A DNA stretch of 48,334 nucleotides. It comes from Oscillospiraceae bacterium. Lineage in GTDB: Bacteria; Bacillota; Clostridia; Oscillospirales; Oscillospiraceae. Numbering within the stretch: position 1 is the stretch's first letter; each line of letters starts with the position of its first letter. Location: contig SVLB01000018.1 in assembly GCA_015068135.1 (NCBI GenBank), positions 1-48,334 of the forward strand, written 5' to 3'. The translations under genes were made by a program, and so were the position numbers. Of this stretch, positions 9,250 through 17,902 are shown in pieces. Under the pieces are notes generated by a model that was not told where the DNA came from, ran no database searches, and was given only the letters and a program-made list of their open reading frames with translations.

Positions 9250-10095
9250 ATGATCGATCTTCCCCTGAATATTGATTTTTCCGGTAAGGTAGTGGTGATC
9301 ACCGGTGCCGGTGGACTGATCTGCGGTGCCATGGCCCGGGCCTTTGCCCAAAGCGGTGCCAAGGTCGCTGCCCTGGACCTGAACGAAGAAGCTGTGAAAA
9401 AGCTGGCCCAGGAGCTGAAGGCAGAGGGCTTCTGCTGCGAGGGCTACAAGGCAAATGTTTTGGAGTCGGAGTCCCTGGAAGCTGTCCATCAGGCAGTGCG
9501 GAAGGACTTGGGTCCCTGCGATATTCTCATCAACGGTGCCGGTGGCAACAATCCCCGTGCCACCACCGACAACGAATACCAGCATGAAGCCAGAGAGGGC
9601 GGCAAGTCCTTCTTTGACCTGGATGCCGCCGGTGTGGACTTCGTATTCAAGCTGAACTTCCAGGGTACTCTGCTGCCCACCCAGGCCTTTGCCAAGGATA
9701 TGGTGGAAAAGAAAGCCGGCTGTATTCTGAATATCTCCTCCATGAACGCCTACACGCCTCTGACCAAGATCCCCGCCTATTCCGCCGCCAAGGCCGGTAT
9801 CTCCAACTTTACCCAGTGGCTTGCCACCCACTTCGCCGGCACCGGCATCCGCTGCAACGCCATCGCCCCCGGCTTCCTGGTCTCTGCCCAGAACCGGAGC
9901 CTGCTATTTCACGAGGACGGCACCCCCACCGCCCGTTCCGCAAAGATCCTGAAGGGCACTCCCATGGATCGGTATGTGGATGCTTCTGAGCTGTTGGGTG
10001 CAACATTGTTCCTGTGCAACGACAAGGCCGCCTCCGCCATCACCGGCGTGGTACTGCCCATCGATGCAGGCTTTGCCGCCTACTCCGGGGTGTAA
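9250..10095 (+). CDS. SDR-family D-mannonate oxidoreductase (fructuronate reductase)
   Basis: 281 residues, short-chain dehydrogenase fold. The NAD(P)-binding glycine motif reads TGAGGLICGA near residues 19-28, followed by NGAGG. The catalytic serine is in NISSMNAYTPL and the YxxxK pair in YSAAKAG. An HEARE-type insertion after residue 110 is typical of the SDR class acting on fructuronate/mannonate rather than general sugar dehydrogenases. Position directly behind uxuA supports reduction of D-fructuronate to D-mannonate. It is not the long-chain UxuB of E. coli, so no symbol is given. Confidence 0.85.
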   Translation: MIDLPLNIDFSGKVVVITGAGGLICGAMARAFAQSGAKVAALDLNEEAVKKLAQELKAEGFCCEGYKANVLESESLEAVHQAVRKDLGPCDILINGAGGNNPRATTDNEYQHEAREGGKSFFDLDAAGVDFVFKLNFQGTLLPTQAFAKDMVEKKAGCILNISSMNAYTPLTKIPAYSAAKAGISNFTQWLATHFAGTGIRCNAIAPGFLVSAQNRSLLFHEDGTPTARSAKILKGTPMDRYVDASELLGATLFLCNDKAASAITGVVLPIDAGFAAYSGV

Positions 10096-10104
10096 GAGGA
10101 CGGT

Positions 10105-10196
10105 AAATTCCAATTTATCGAATACCCTGTCGTAGGGGCCGATGCCCACATCGGCCCTAATTACCGCAGTGCAAGCAGTGCGATAAACTGGAATTT
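10105..10196. repeat. MITE-like intergenic element with 16-bp terminal inverted repeats
   Basis: AAATTCCAATTTATCG (10105-10120) is mirrored by CGATAAACTGGAATTT (10181-10196) with 15 of 16 positions matching. Inside lies a strong hairpin (GGGCCGATG-CCCAC-ATCGGCCC, 10136-10156). A related element lies at 19120-19180 and a right-end fragment at about 15485. No coding capacity. Confidence 0.6.
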
Positions 10197-10202
10197 GAAT
10201 GC

Positions 10203-10239
10203 GCAAAAATGCTCCCGTGTCGGTTTTCGACACGGGAGC
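10203..10239 (-). terminator. Rho-independent terminator of the amino-acid ABC operon
   Basis: A perfect 12-bp stem (10211-10222 with 10228-10239) and a 5-nt loop, followed on the minus strand by ATTTTTGC. It lies just past the stop of the ATPase gene. Confidence 0.85.
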
Positions 10240-10245
10240 GTTATA

Positions 10246-10986
10246 TTACGCGTTAATGAATCGGGAGAGGAATGCCTTGGTCTCTTCCTTTTGGGGATTG
10301 CCAAAGATCTGATCCGGGGAGCCCTCTTCGCAGATGACACCCTGGTTCATATACACCACCCGGTTGGATACATCCCGGGCAAAGGCCATTTCGTGGGTGA
10401 CCACCAGCATGGTCATGCCCTCCTGGGCCAGCTGGCGCATAACTTCCAGCACTTCACCCACCATCTCCGGATCCAGTGCGGAAGTGGGCTCGTCAAACAA
10501 AAGCACTTCGGGATTCATGGCCAGGGCTCTTGCAATGGCTACACGCTGCTTCTGACCGCCGGAGATCTGCCGGGGCTTGGCATTGATATAGGGTGCCATG
10601 CCTACCTTGCTCAGATATTGCATGGCGATCTCCTTCGCCTCGGCCTTCTTGCGACCCAGGACACGGATCTGTCCGACCATGCAGTTTTCCAAAACCGTCA
10701 TGTTATTGAACAGATTGAAGGACTGGAACACCATTCCCACATGGGACCGGTACGCAGGTGCCTTGGTGCCCCTTGCCAGAATATCCTTGTCGTGGTAGAG
10801 GATCTGTCCGGAGGTGGGAGTCTCCAGCAGGTTAATACACCGAAGCAAGGTGGATTTACCGGAGCCGGATGCGCCGATAATGGAGATCACGTCGCCCTTA
10901 TTTACCTGAAAGTCAATATCCCGCAGGACTACATTGGCACCAAACGCCTTGGACAGGTGGTTGATTTTTAAGATCTGCTCTGCCAT
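10246..10986 (-). CDS. Polar amino-acid ABC importer, ATP-binding subunit
   Basis: 246 residues, typical of the GlnQ/HisP family. Walker A is [10 protein letters not shown]-loop FQSFNLF, ABC signature ISGGQKQR, Walker [13 protein letters not shown] and the switch histidine in VVTHEM. It powers the permease encoded 1 nt upstream. Together with the binding lipoprotein the set is a complete amino-acid importer, and the lysine riboswitch ahead of the operon predicts lysine as substrate. Confidence 0.95.
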   Translation of the reverse strand: MAEQILKINHLSKAFGANVVLRDIDFQVNKGDVISIIGASGSGKSTLLRCINLLETPTSGQILYHDKDILARGTKAPAYRSHVGMVFQSFNLFNNMTVLENCMVGQIRVLGRKKAEAKEIAMQYLSKVGMAPYINAKPRQISGGQKQRVAIARALAMNPEVLLFDEPTSALDPEMVGEVLEVMRQLAQEGMTMLVVTHEMAFARDVSNRVVYMNQGVICEEGSPDQIFGNPQKEETKAFLSRFINA

Positions 10987-10987
10987 A

Positions 10988-11857
10988 TCACTGACCTCCC
11001 CTTCTCCGGGAAGCCTTCAGCTTGGGATGCTCCCGGTTTTCCATATTCTTTTCCTCAAAGGGAGTGGTGCGGTCCGGATGGCTGTAGGTGCCGGCCGCCA
11101 TGGTCAGCACATCCTCCTGGGTCAGCTCATAGGTGTCGCTGCCCTCCATCTTCTTTTCCATCCAGCGCAGAAGAATGGATGCCACCACCGTCACCGTCAG
11201 GTAGCCCAGCATTTCAATGGCCGCAGAGGGGAACGCCAGATAGGTCTTGCCCACCACGTTGCTGTGGACCTTGAAAAATTCCACAAAGCCGATGACACTC
11301 AGCACAGAGCTGTCCTTCAGGTTGATGATCAGGTTGTTGCCGATCTGGGGCAAAATATTACGCAGAGTCTGGGGCATGATCACATGGACCATGGTCTGCC
11401 AGTGGGTCATGCCGATGGCCTTGGCGCCCTCCGTCTGACCGGGGTCAATGGACATGATGCCGCCACGAACGGATTCTGCCATGTAGGCACCGGTGTTGAT
11501 GGACACCACCACAAAGGCACACAGCCAAATGCTTTCAAAGCGGACGGAATTATGGGTGAAGTAGGGCAAGCCGTAATAGATCACCACCGCCTGCAGGATC
11601 ATGGGGGTGCCCCGGAACAGTTCCACATAGGCCCGGATCACGATCCGGATCAGCCGCAAAAGGATCCGCTTCCACATAGGATCCCGCTTCTGACAAGGGA
11701 TAGTATTCAGCACGCCGCACAAAAGGCCAATTACACAGCCAACCAATGTACACAGCACAGCGATCTGAATGGTCTGCCACATACCGTTTAAGTACCAGCT
11801 GGCATGTCCGTCCCAAATATATACGATATCTTCCCAAAGCTGTACAAAAAGATCCAC
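10988..11857 (-). CDS. Polar amino-acid ABC importer, permease subunit
   Basis: 289 residues from a GTG start at 11857, preferred because AAGGAG sits 7 nt upstream (11865-11870); the longer frame from 11902 has no site. It has the HisM/GlnP-type membrane segments ([19 protein letters not shown], and others to residue ~240) and the EAA loop [21 protein letters not shown] that docks the ATPase. [11 protein letters not shown] is a family mark. The C-terminal tail of about 55 charged residues ([10 protein letters not shown] onward) is longer than usual. Confidence 0.92.
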   Translation of the reverse strand: MDLFVQLWEDIVYIWDGHASWYLNGMWQTIQIAVLCTLVGCVIGLLCGVLNTIPCQKRDPMWKRILLRLIRIVIRAYVELFRGTPMILQAVVIYYGLPYFTHNSVRFESIWLCAFVVVSINTGAYMAESVRGGIMSIDPGQTEGAKAIGMTHWQTMVHVIMPQTLRNILPQIGNNLIINLKDSSVLSVIGFVEFFKVHSNVVGKTYLAFPSAAIEMLGYLTVTVVASILLRWMEKKMEGSDTYELTQEDVLTMAAGTYSHPDRTTPFEEKNMENREHPKLKASRRRGGQ

Positions 11858-11884
11858 GTTAAAACTCCTTATCTGAAGAAGGGG

Positions 11885-11957
11885 GTGTTGCAAGCAACAC
11901 ATTGCCCTTCCATTAAACTGTTATCCTGAGCATGGAGATCCACGCTCAGGATGACAG
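11885..11957 (-). repeat. Two hairpins between binding-protein and permease genes
   Basis: GTGTTGC-AA-GCAACAC (11885-11900) and a longer stem (11919-11931 with 11944-11957, one mismatch), whose right arm ends TCAGGATGACA. The latter sequence recurs at about 12886-12896, so this is a dispersed repeat. Placed 3' of the binding-protein gene, the stems could protect its mRNA or attenuate the permease. That role is inferred. Confidence 0.55.
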
Positions 11958-11970
11958 AAATGTTTTTGTA

Positions 11971-12816
11971 TTACTCCTCGATGGGCTGAATGGCAACCGC
12001 CTGCTCCATAATGGCGTTGAAGTCAGCAGCGGTCATATCCTTCAGGATCTTGTTCATAGCATCCTTCAGAACCGTATTGCCTTCCATAACGGAGATACCG
12101 ATGTTGATCTCTTCGTCGGAAACCTCGAAGTTATCCTCGGTGCCGGAGAAGTCCAGGATGGTCATGTCGGGGTAAACCACAACAGCGCCCTGGGCAGTGG
12201 GCATATCGGTGCAGACAAATTCTACAGCACCGGTCTCCAGGGCCAGGAGCATATTGGGAGCATCCTTCTGAGCGGACTCAATGCTGGCGCCCTCGATCTG
12301 GGGCAGGCACACATCGTACCAAACAGTACCGCTCTGGGAGGTGCACTTACCGGTAAGCTGGGAAATGCCGGTAGCGGAAGCCAGCTCGGAATCGGCCTTG
12401 GTCAGAACCACGATGGAGGCGTACAGGTAGGGACCGGCAAAGTCAACCTGCTTCTCACGCTCAGCGGTCATGGACTGACCGGCAATGGCGCAATCGATCT
12501 CACCGGACATAACAGCGGGAACCAGGGAGTCCCACTCCAGCATCTTGATCTCCAGCTCCCAGCCATTGGCCTCGCAGAGCTTCTTAGCCATCATCACGTC
12601 GTAGCCGTTGGCATAGCCGTCGAAGTTGGAAATCTTGACAGCACCGTTGGAGTCGTCGGTCTGTGCCCAGTTGTAAGGAGCGTAGGCGCACTCCATACCA
12701 ACAGTCAGAACGCCGTCTTCCACACCGGACTTAACGGTCTTTTCCTCTTCACCGCCGCAAGCGGTCATTGCCAGCACCATAACCAGTGCCAGAGCCATAG
12801 CAAGTAATCTCTTCAT
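11971..12816 (-). CDS. Polar amino-acid ABC importer, substrate-binding lipoprotein (predicted lysine)
   Basis: 281 residues from the ATG at 12816 behind AAAGGAG. The lipobox AMTACGG puts the lipidated cysteine at residue 20, so it is tethered to the outer face of the membrane. The rest is a type 3 periplasmic-binding fold (SBP_bac_3): LTVGMECAYAPYNW, GYANGYDVMMAKKL, WDSLVPAVMSGEIDCAIAGQSMTAER, VDFAGPYLYA, LTGKCTSQSGTVWYD. First gene of the importer operon, read from a riboswitch-controlled leader. Specificity for lysine comes from the riboswitch, not from the residues. Confidence 0.93.
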   Translation of the reverse strand: MKRLLAMALALVMVLAMTACGGEEEKTVKSGVEDGVLTVGMECAYAPYNWAQTDDSNGAVKISNFDGYANGYDVMMAKKLCEANGWELEIKMLEWDSLVPAVMSGEIDCAIAGQSMTAEREKQVDFAGPYLYASIVVLTKADSELASATGISQLTGKCTSQSGTVWYDVCLPQIEGASIESAQKDAPNMLLALETGAVEFVCTDMPTAQGAVVVYPDMTILDFSGTEDNFEVSDEEINIGISVMEGNTVLKDAMNKILKDMTAADFNAIMEQAVAIQPIEE

Positions 12817-12904
12817 TTTGTTTTTTCTCCTTTTTCTTTTGTTTTTTCGTTGCATCGCCATCGGGGGTCCTTCGCCGCCGACGGGTCAGGATGACAGCTG
12901 GCAA

Positions 12905-12939
12905 CTAAAAATCGGATCGCTTTGCACAAAGCGATCCGA
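12905..12939 (-). terminator. Riboswitch expression-platform terminator
   Basis: A 12-bp stem (12912-12923 with 12928-12939, loop GCAC) followed on the minus strand by TTTTTAG, between the lysine aptamer and the binding-protein gene. This is the expected position for lysine-induced termination. Confidence 0.85.
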
Positions 12940-12975
12940 CAGTAAAAAGCAAACAGTAATAGAATGCCGCACTGC

Positions 12976-13140
12976 CTCGATAGCTCTCCACAAAGTTGTG
13001 ACAGTCCGGCAGATATTCTCTGACGGCCCAGCAGGAAAATCTCAGGCGATCTGCCCACTTCGGCGGCCTTCCCTTTCCCCTTCTGCGGTTGCCTGACCTT
13101 GCAGAAAGGTACTGATGAAGAACCGCGCCTCTATCTAAGC
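12976..13140 (-). ncRNA. Lysine riboswitch (L-box) aptamer
   Basis: Read on the minus strand, the leader shows the L-box core in order: GATAGAGGCGCGG (13135-13123 region), AGTACC, GGGGAAAGGG (13080-13071), GCCGCCGAAG (13067-13058), TGCTGGGCCGTC (13033-13022), GGACTGTCA (13007-12999) and GGAGAGCTATC (to 12979). GATAG and CTATC pair as the closing P1 stem. It precedes the amino-acid importer, which should therefore be shut off when lysine is plentiful. Exact ends are approximate. Confidence 0.9.
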
Positions 13141-13156
13141 GATTCAATTTTTCCAT

Positions 13157-13185
13157 ATATTAGCACAGCAGTTCCCACTTGTCAA
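13157..13185 (-). promoter_or_regulatory. Promoter of the lysine riboswitch leader
   Basis: On the minus strand: TTGACA (13185-13180), 17-nt spacer, TAATAT (13162-13157). Start of transcription near 13150, just before the aptamer. Confidence 0.85.
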
Positions 13186-13196
13186 CCCCTATTTTT

Positions 13197-13823
13197 TTAT
13201 TCTGTGGGGGATGGGATCTGCGGCTGTGTGGGAATGGGTTCTTCTCCCGACAGGATCTTCAAGCCCCACTCCAAAGTATTGTAATCCATAGCACCACTGT
13301 GCCAGGCAACCGCGCCGCCGTTTTCATCAATAAAGAAGGTGGCAGGGATCGCTGTGATCTGATAAGCTGTCACCGCAGCCAGGGAGATATCAAAGTACAC
13401 CGGGAACGTATAGTCCTCCTGGGTAATATAAGCAGTAGCCGACTCTATCGTATCCCACTGACCGTCTGTGAGGTTGACCATTACAAAGGTAAAGTCCTCC
13501 CCGTAATAATCATAGGCCATTTGGAAGGCATCCATTTCGGAGCGGCAGGGCGGGCAGCTGCTTGCCCAAAAATTCAGCACCACAGGCTTGCCCCGGAAAC
13601 TGCGAAGGCGCACCGGCTCCCCGTCGGCGGTATATACCGTAAACCCGGGGGCTACCTGCAAGCCGTCCGGCGTAGTCACCTCAATCGGCTCTGTGGTAGG
13701 AGGCTCTGTGGCTTCTGTAGTCGGTTCTGTGGTCACCTGGGTCGCAGGTTTTTGGGCGCCTTCTCCACAGCCTGCGGCAAACAGCATTGCCACCGTCAGC
13801 AGAAGCAGCATCCATTTTTTCAT
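13197..13823 (-). CDS. TlpA/ResA-like thioredoxin-fold lipoprotein
   Basis: 208 residues from the ATG at 13823; the GTG 9 nt upstream is too close to the AAAGGAA site. The lipobox LFAAGCG puts the lipid cysteine at residue 19. A threonine/proline/glutamate linker (residues 28-52) leads to a redoxin domain with the active site WASSCPPC (C90, C93), the TDGQWDT segment and a cis-proline in TAIPATFF. Extracellular disulfide reductase; partners are not encoded nearby. It stands alone between spoIVA (divergent) and the riboswitch promoter. Confidence 0.9.
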   Translation of the reverse strand: MKKWMLLLLTVAMLFAAGCGEGAQKPATQVTTEPTTEATEPPTTEPIEVTTPDGLQVAPGFTVYTADGEPVRLRSFRGKPVVLNFWASSCPPCRSEMDAFQMAYDYYGEDFTFVMVNLTDGQWDTIESATAYITQEDYTFPVYFDISLAAVTAYQITAIPATFFIDENGGAVAWHSGAMDYNTLEWGLKILSGEEPIPTQPQIPSPTE

Positions 13824-13943
13824 TTGGCTCACTTCCTTTTGCCTTACTATAGCACATTTTTCTTCATTCGTACAGCCCTATTTTTCAGTTCTAACCCATC
13901 TTTTATGGACATACCATGTGGTAAAGCGAAAAGGAGGCAGGCT

Positions 13944-15407
13944 ATGGAAACCATTTATGCTGACATTGCCGCCCGTACCGGGGGCAATATTTACATTGGC
14001 GTTGTCGGACCCGTGCGCACCGGCAAGTCGACCCTCATTAAGCGCATCATGGAAAGCCTGGTGATCCCCAATATCCAGGATCCCTACCGGGCAGAGCGGG
14101 CCAGAGATGAACTGCCCCAAAGCGGCTCGGGAAAGACCATCATGACCAGCGAGCCAAAATTCGTCCCGGAGGAGGCGGTAGAGATCACGCCTGACGGCAC
14201 TGCCCGTCTGCGGGTGCGGATGATCGACTCCGTAGGTTACATGGTGGAAGGGGCCGTGGGTGCCGAGGAGGAGGGCGTGCCCCGCATGGTCACGACCCCT
14301 TGGTTTGACCACGAGATCCCCATGACCGAGGCCGCCGAGCTGGGGACCCAAAAGGTCATGCAGGAGCATTGCACCATGGGGCTTGTGGTAACCACCGACG
14401 GCACGATCACCGATATTCCCCGTCAGGATTATGTGGAGGCAGAGGGCAGGGCCATCACCGACATGCAGGCAACGGGCAAGCCCTTCCTGGTGATCATCAA
14501 CAGCCGGGAGCCTGACGGCGATGCCGCCCGGACAGTGCAGGAGCAGTTAAAAGCCCAGTACGGTGTTGACGGGGTAATTGCCGACTGTCAGATTCTGGAC
14601 AGCGAACGGATCTGCGGACTGCTGAAAAAGCTTCTGTATGCCTTCCCTATGCAGGAGCTGCGGGTATATCTGCCCCGCTGGATGGATGCCCTGGAGCCGG
14701 AGCATCCGGTCAAAAGCGCGTTATACCAGGCACTTTTGGAACGTGCCGAACAAATTACCGCCCTTGGGCAGGCAGAGGCCACTTTGGGAACATTGCGGGA
14801 ACTGGAGCAGGTGCTGGACTTTTCTATCCGCAGTGTGGATCTGGCAACGGGAACCGTATCCTGCGCTCTGGGATTCCCGGAAGCACTGTTTTATGAGATC
14901 CTCAGCAGTCGGGCGGGAATGCCCATTGAAAACGACGCCCAGCTTTTGGAGCTTTTGGGCGAGTTCCGTACAGTAAAAACGGAATATGACCGGATCGCCG
15001 ATGCCCTGAATGCCGTCAACGCTACCGGCTATGGGATCGTCATGCCCGATGCCGGACAGATGACCCTGCAAAAGCCGGAGCTGGTACAAAAAGGCGGTGC
15101 CTTCGGCGTAAAGCTTCGGGCCGGCGCCCCCTCCATCCATATGATCCGGGTAGATATCGATACCGAGATCAACCCCATGGTTGGCGGTCAGCAGCAGTCC
15201 CAGGACCTGATCCAGTATTTAAGCAGTGAAGACCCGGATTCTCTGTGGGAGAGTAATATCTTTGGAAAATCCGTATACGAGCTGATCCGGGAGGGGCTGA
15301 ATGCCAAGCTCCATCGGACACCGGAGGAGGTAAGAGCGAAATTCCGGGGAAGTCTTACCAGGATCGTCAACGAAGGGGCCAACGGCCTGGTGTGCCTGAT
15401 CCTGTAG
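13944..15407 (+). CDS. spoIVA: Stage IV sporulation protein A (spore coat morphogenetic ATPase)
   Basis: 487 residues, normal for the family. SpoIVA polymerises on the forespore surface using ATP and forms the basement layer of the spore coat. Visible marks: N-terminal Walker A (GPVRTGKST, residues 22-30), DPYRAERARDELPQSGSGKTIMT, RMIDSVGYMV, TTDGTITDIPR and the conserved C-terminus GANGLVCLIL. AAGGAGG at 13931-13937 fixes the start. CATACCAT at 13910-13917 resembles a sigma-E -10, but the -35 is weak. Presence of this gene marks the host as an endospore former. Confidence 0.97.
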   Translation: METIYADIAARTGGNIYIGVVGPVRTGKSTLIKRIMESLVIPNIQDPYRAERARDELPQSGSGKTIMTSEPKFVPEEAVEITPDGTARLRVRMIDSVGYMVEGAVGAEEEGVPRMVTTPWFDHEIPMTEAAELGTQKVMQEHCTMGLVVTTDGTITDIPRQDYVEAEGRAITDMQATGKPFLVIINSREPDGDAARTVQEQLKAQYGVDGVIADCQILDSERICGLLKKLLYAFPMQELRVYLPRWMDALEPEHPVKSALYQALLERAEQITALGQAEATLGTLRELEQVLDFSIRSVDLATGTVSCALGFPEALFYEILSSRAGMPIENDAQLLELLGEFRTVKTEYDRIADALNAVNATGYGIVMPDAGQMTLQKPELVQKGGAFGVKLRAGAPSIHMIRVDIDTEINPMVGGQQQSQDLIQYLSSEDPDSLWESNIFGKSVYELIREGLNAKLHRTPEEVRAKFRGSLTRIVNEGANGLVCLIL

Positions 15408-15447
15408 TTCCCGGTTTTGTGCATTCCTTACGGGATACGCCGAAAAG

Positions 15448-15467
15448 GCCCCCTCTGACGAGGGGGC
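15448..15467 (+). terminator. Hairpin after spoIVA
   Basis: Stem GCCCCCTC/GAGGGGGC with loop TGAC, 41 nt past the spoIVA stop. No good T run follows, so it may instead be the core of a decayed repeat, since TAAATTGGAATTTTT (about 15485-15499) matches the right end of the element at 10105-10196. Confidence 0.45.
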
Positions 15468-15511
15468 TGTCCACAGTAGCCCGCTAAATTGGAATTTTTC
15501 CCACAATTTCA

Positions 15512-15540
15512 TTGACAACCTCCCTTGGGAATTATACAAT
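15512..15540 (+). promoter_or_regulatory. Promoter of the PH-domain gene
   Basis: TTGACA (15512-15517), 17-nt spacer, TACAAT (15535-15540), followed by AAAGGAGGA and the ATG at 15564. The leader is very short. Confidence 0.85.
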
Positions 15541-15563
15541 AAAAGAAAAAAGGAGGATCTGCC

Positions 15564-15956
15564 ATGGAATACTTATGGAAAGACCGCAAACGTTTTATGG
15601 GTATGCCTTTAAGCTTCACCCGTTACCGCCTCAGCGAGGATCGGCTGTTTCTGTCCACCGGATTTCTGAGCATCAAGGACGAGGAGGTCCTGCTCTACAG
15701 GATCCGGGATATCTCCACCCGTCGTACTCTCTGGCAGAGGCTCTTTGGTGTTGGCACTGTTTCCGTAGTCTCTTCTGACAAGACCATGCCTACCCTGGAG
15801 ATGAAGAATATAAAAAAGCCCCTTGAGGTCAAGGAGCTTTTACACAGCCAGGTTGAGGAAATGAAGATCCGCCGCAAGGTCCGCTTAGGCGAGATCATGT
15901 CCGACGGCTGCGACTGTGACCACGACGACGAGCCGGATCCCGACGAGGAGCTGTAA
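15564..15956 (+). CDS. Bacterial PH-domain protein (YdbS/bPH2-like)
   Basis: 130 residues. A single bacterial pleckstrin-homology domain: FTRYRLSEDRLFLSTGFLSIKDEEVLLYRIRDISTRRTLWQRLFG (about residues 18-62) followed by VGTVSVVSSD and PTLEMKNIKKPLEVKELL. No membrane segment, unlike the usual YdbS. The tail is strikingly acidic with a CDCDHDDEPDPDEEL end that might bind metal. Function unknown. Own promoter and terminator, so monocistronic. Confidence 0.8.
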   Translation: MEYLWKDRKRFMGMPLSFTRYRLSEDRLFLSTGFLSIKDEEVLLYRIRDISTRRTLWQRLFGVGTVSVVSSDKTMPTLEMKNIKKPLEVKELLHSQVEEMKIRRKVRLGEIMSDGCDCDHDDEPDPDEEL

Positions 15957-15963
15957 GCGCCCC

Positions 15964-15999
15964 AAGAGCCTTCCCCCCGCGGTTTTGTCGGTGGCTCTT
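15964..15999 (+). terminator. Probable terminator of the PH-domain gene
   Basis: AAGAGCC (15964-15970) pairs with GGCTCTT (15993-15999) around a 22-nt loop, followed by TGTTTA, just after the stop codon. Confidence 0.5.
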
Positions 16000-16021
16000 T
16001 GTTTATCGCGACGTGTTTATA

Positions 16022-16057
16022 ATGCCGGTTGCTATGAGGTATCACAGCAACCGGCAT
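16022..16057. terminator. Terminator between PH-domain gene and serpin operon
   Basis: A perfect 12-bp stem (16022-16033 with 16046-16057) and a 12-nt loop. A T run follows on the plus strand (ATTTTTAT); on the minus strand it ends the sigma-anti-sigma-serpin transcript. Confidence 0.7.
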
Positions 16058-16075
16058 CTGATTTTTATATCGTGC

Positions 16076-17902
16076 TTATTCTACGATTTCAGCGCCGCCC
16101 CATTCTACCACGGTAAAGCCCGTTCGCTCCGGAGCGGTGAGCATTTGGGGTTCCAGGTTTACATAATTCTCAGAAGACTGCCAGGCCATGAATACCCGGA
16201 TCAGGGTATCGGGCGCTGGGTCGATGGAAAGCTCTGCTCCCTGGGTATAGGCTTCCGTCTGAAAGCTGATGATATTATAGGGGTTGTTCTCCATTTGGGG
16301 CAGCCAATACACAATAAACTCGTTGGCCTCCCGCTGATTTAGGCCCAGCTTTGCCAAAGCCTCCTCCAAAAAGTCGGCAGTGTCCTCCCCTTTTACCGCA
16401 AAGCCACGGCTCAGATCATACCCCAATTGCCGCTGTCCTTCCCAGAACAGGCAGTAATGCTCCCGTCCGGTACGAAGATCCGTGAGTGTCCCGTCCGGCT
16501 CTGCCAGGACGGACCATCCGTTTTCATAGGCGGGATAGGTGTGGGTCAGGGTTCCATCATAGTGAAGCTTTACATCCACCTGGCAAGGCTCCTGGGGATA
16601 CAAATAGATCACGGGCTTTGCATCGGTGATCTCCTCAGGGTATCCCTGTTCTTCCCGCTGGCAGGGTGTATGCATGGTGCCAATGAACACCGGGGACTGG
16701 GTATCGCAATCAAGGAGCAGGTAAACAAAGGGCCGGTCCAGGATCACCGTTTTGGGTTCCTTGGGAGGCATGGCACTGCCGGGTTCCAGTTCCACCACAG
16801 TGGCCGCACCGGCCTTGGCTCCCTGGGGACCTACCTGCATAAAGGTCTTATGCAGAACACTTCCCACATACAGTGGTCCGTCCTCACTGGTTCCCATTTT
16901 GGAAAAGTCTGCCCGAAGCATATCGAAGGCATCGGTCATGCCCATGGTTTGCAGATTCTTTGCAAGCTCAGCCATATACTCCGTTTCAAAGATGGGCATT
17001 CCCGTGTCCACCCTCTGCTGGGTGGCTCCGGAGAGGATTGCCTGCAGACCGGCTCCATCCAGCTGGCTTAAATATTCCTCCGGGGTCATCCCCTCTTCGG
17101 GAAGAATGGCGGCGAAGGCATACCGCTTGCCGTCAAAATACTTGACAAACCCCGTGGCATGGGCGTCTTCCAGGTAGGTATCTTCCTCACTGTACATCAT
17201 GTCTACATAGTAATTCCCATCCGGACCTGCAAACAGTCTTGGTCTTACCTGATGATCCTTATAGGGAATTGCCCAGCTGTCTTCAAAGGCCAGGGCATTG
17301 ACGAGAAATACCAAAGCTTCTGCCGGCATCTTGTCCAGCATTTGGGGGATCATGCCGTCGGTATGCTCGTTGATCCAGTCGTTGATGGCCTTCTTTCCGC
17401 TGTCATCCATGGCGATCCGATAGGCATCGGCCCGGTAATAATCCAAACAGCTTTGCAAAAACGCATCTTCTACAGTCAGGCTTTCCTTCTGAGAAAACCA
17501 AATGCTGTTGGCAAGCTTCAAACGGCTCTCATCCAACCCCTGCAGGAACGCACCAAAGGCATTGTTCAGGTCGGAAATGGGCATTCCCAAAACCTGCTCC
17601 ATTTGCTTCAAGGTCTCTCCGTCGGCACCGCCTGCAGTCATGGCCAGGGCGCTGTATACAGAAAGGGGCGAGATCAGTACACTCTCCCCTTCCTTCAGGT
17701 TTTCCTTGAGTAGGGCAAGGGCAAATTCCGTCAATGGCTGGGCCGTTTTAGCAGGATCTCCGTTTGGAACATCCTGGGTCTCCATGCCCACCAAAAAGTC
17801 ATCACCCGTTCCGGGCAAAATGGACGGCTCGTGGTTTTCTTCCTGCTTCGCGCAAGCTGACAATAGTAGTGCCAGCACCAGTAACAAACATAGCTTTTTC
17901 AT
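16076..17902 (-). CDS. Serpin lipoprotein with an extra C-terminal domain
   Basis: 608 residues. The lipobox LLLSACAKQ gives lipid cysteine 17. Residues 54-413 are a serpin: ISPLSVYSALAMTAGGADGET, VFLVNALAFEDSW, and the closing DRPFVYLLL / SPVFIGTMHTP. The reactive loop (360-382) has an inhibitor-type hinge GAKAGAAT (361-368); by usual spacing P1-P1' falls at or near G375-S376, hinting at an elastase-like target. Residues 426-608 form a separate domain starting KPVIYLYPQEP with YDGTLTHTYP and GREHYCLFWEG, of unknown function. It is the last gene of an ECF sigma operon and overlaps its neighbour by ATGA. Likely protects the cell surface against host or competitor proteases. Confidence 0.9.
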   Translation of the reverse strand: MKKLCLLLVLALLLSACAKQEENHEPSILPGTGDDFLVGMETQDVPNGDPAKTAQPLTEFALALLKENLKEGESVLISPLSVYSALAMTAGGADGETLKQMEQVLGMPISDLNNAFGAFLQGLDESRLKLANSIWFSQKESLTVEDAFLQSCLDYYRADAYRIAMDDSGKKAINDWINEHTDGMIPQMLDKMPAEALVFLVNALAFEDSWAIPYKDHQVRPRLFAGPDGNYYVDMMYSEEDTYLEDAHATGFVKYFDGKRYAFAAILPEEGMTPEEYLSQLDGAGLQAILSGATQQRVDTGMPIFETEYMAELAKNLQTMGMTDAFDMLRADFSKMGTSEDGPLYVGSVLHKTFMQVGPQGAKAGAATVVELEPGSAMPPKEPKTVILDRPFVYLLLDCDTQSPVFIGTMHTPCQREEQGYPEEITDAKPVIYLYPQEPCQVDVKLHYDGTLTHTYPAYENGWSVLAEPDGTLTDLRTGREHYCLFWEGQRQLGYDLSRGFAVKGEDTADFLEEALAKLGLNQREANEFIVYWLPQMENNPYNIISFQTEAYTQGAELSIDPAPDTLIRVFMAWQSSENYVNLEPQMLTAPERTGFTVVEWGGAEIVE

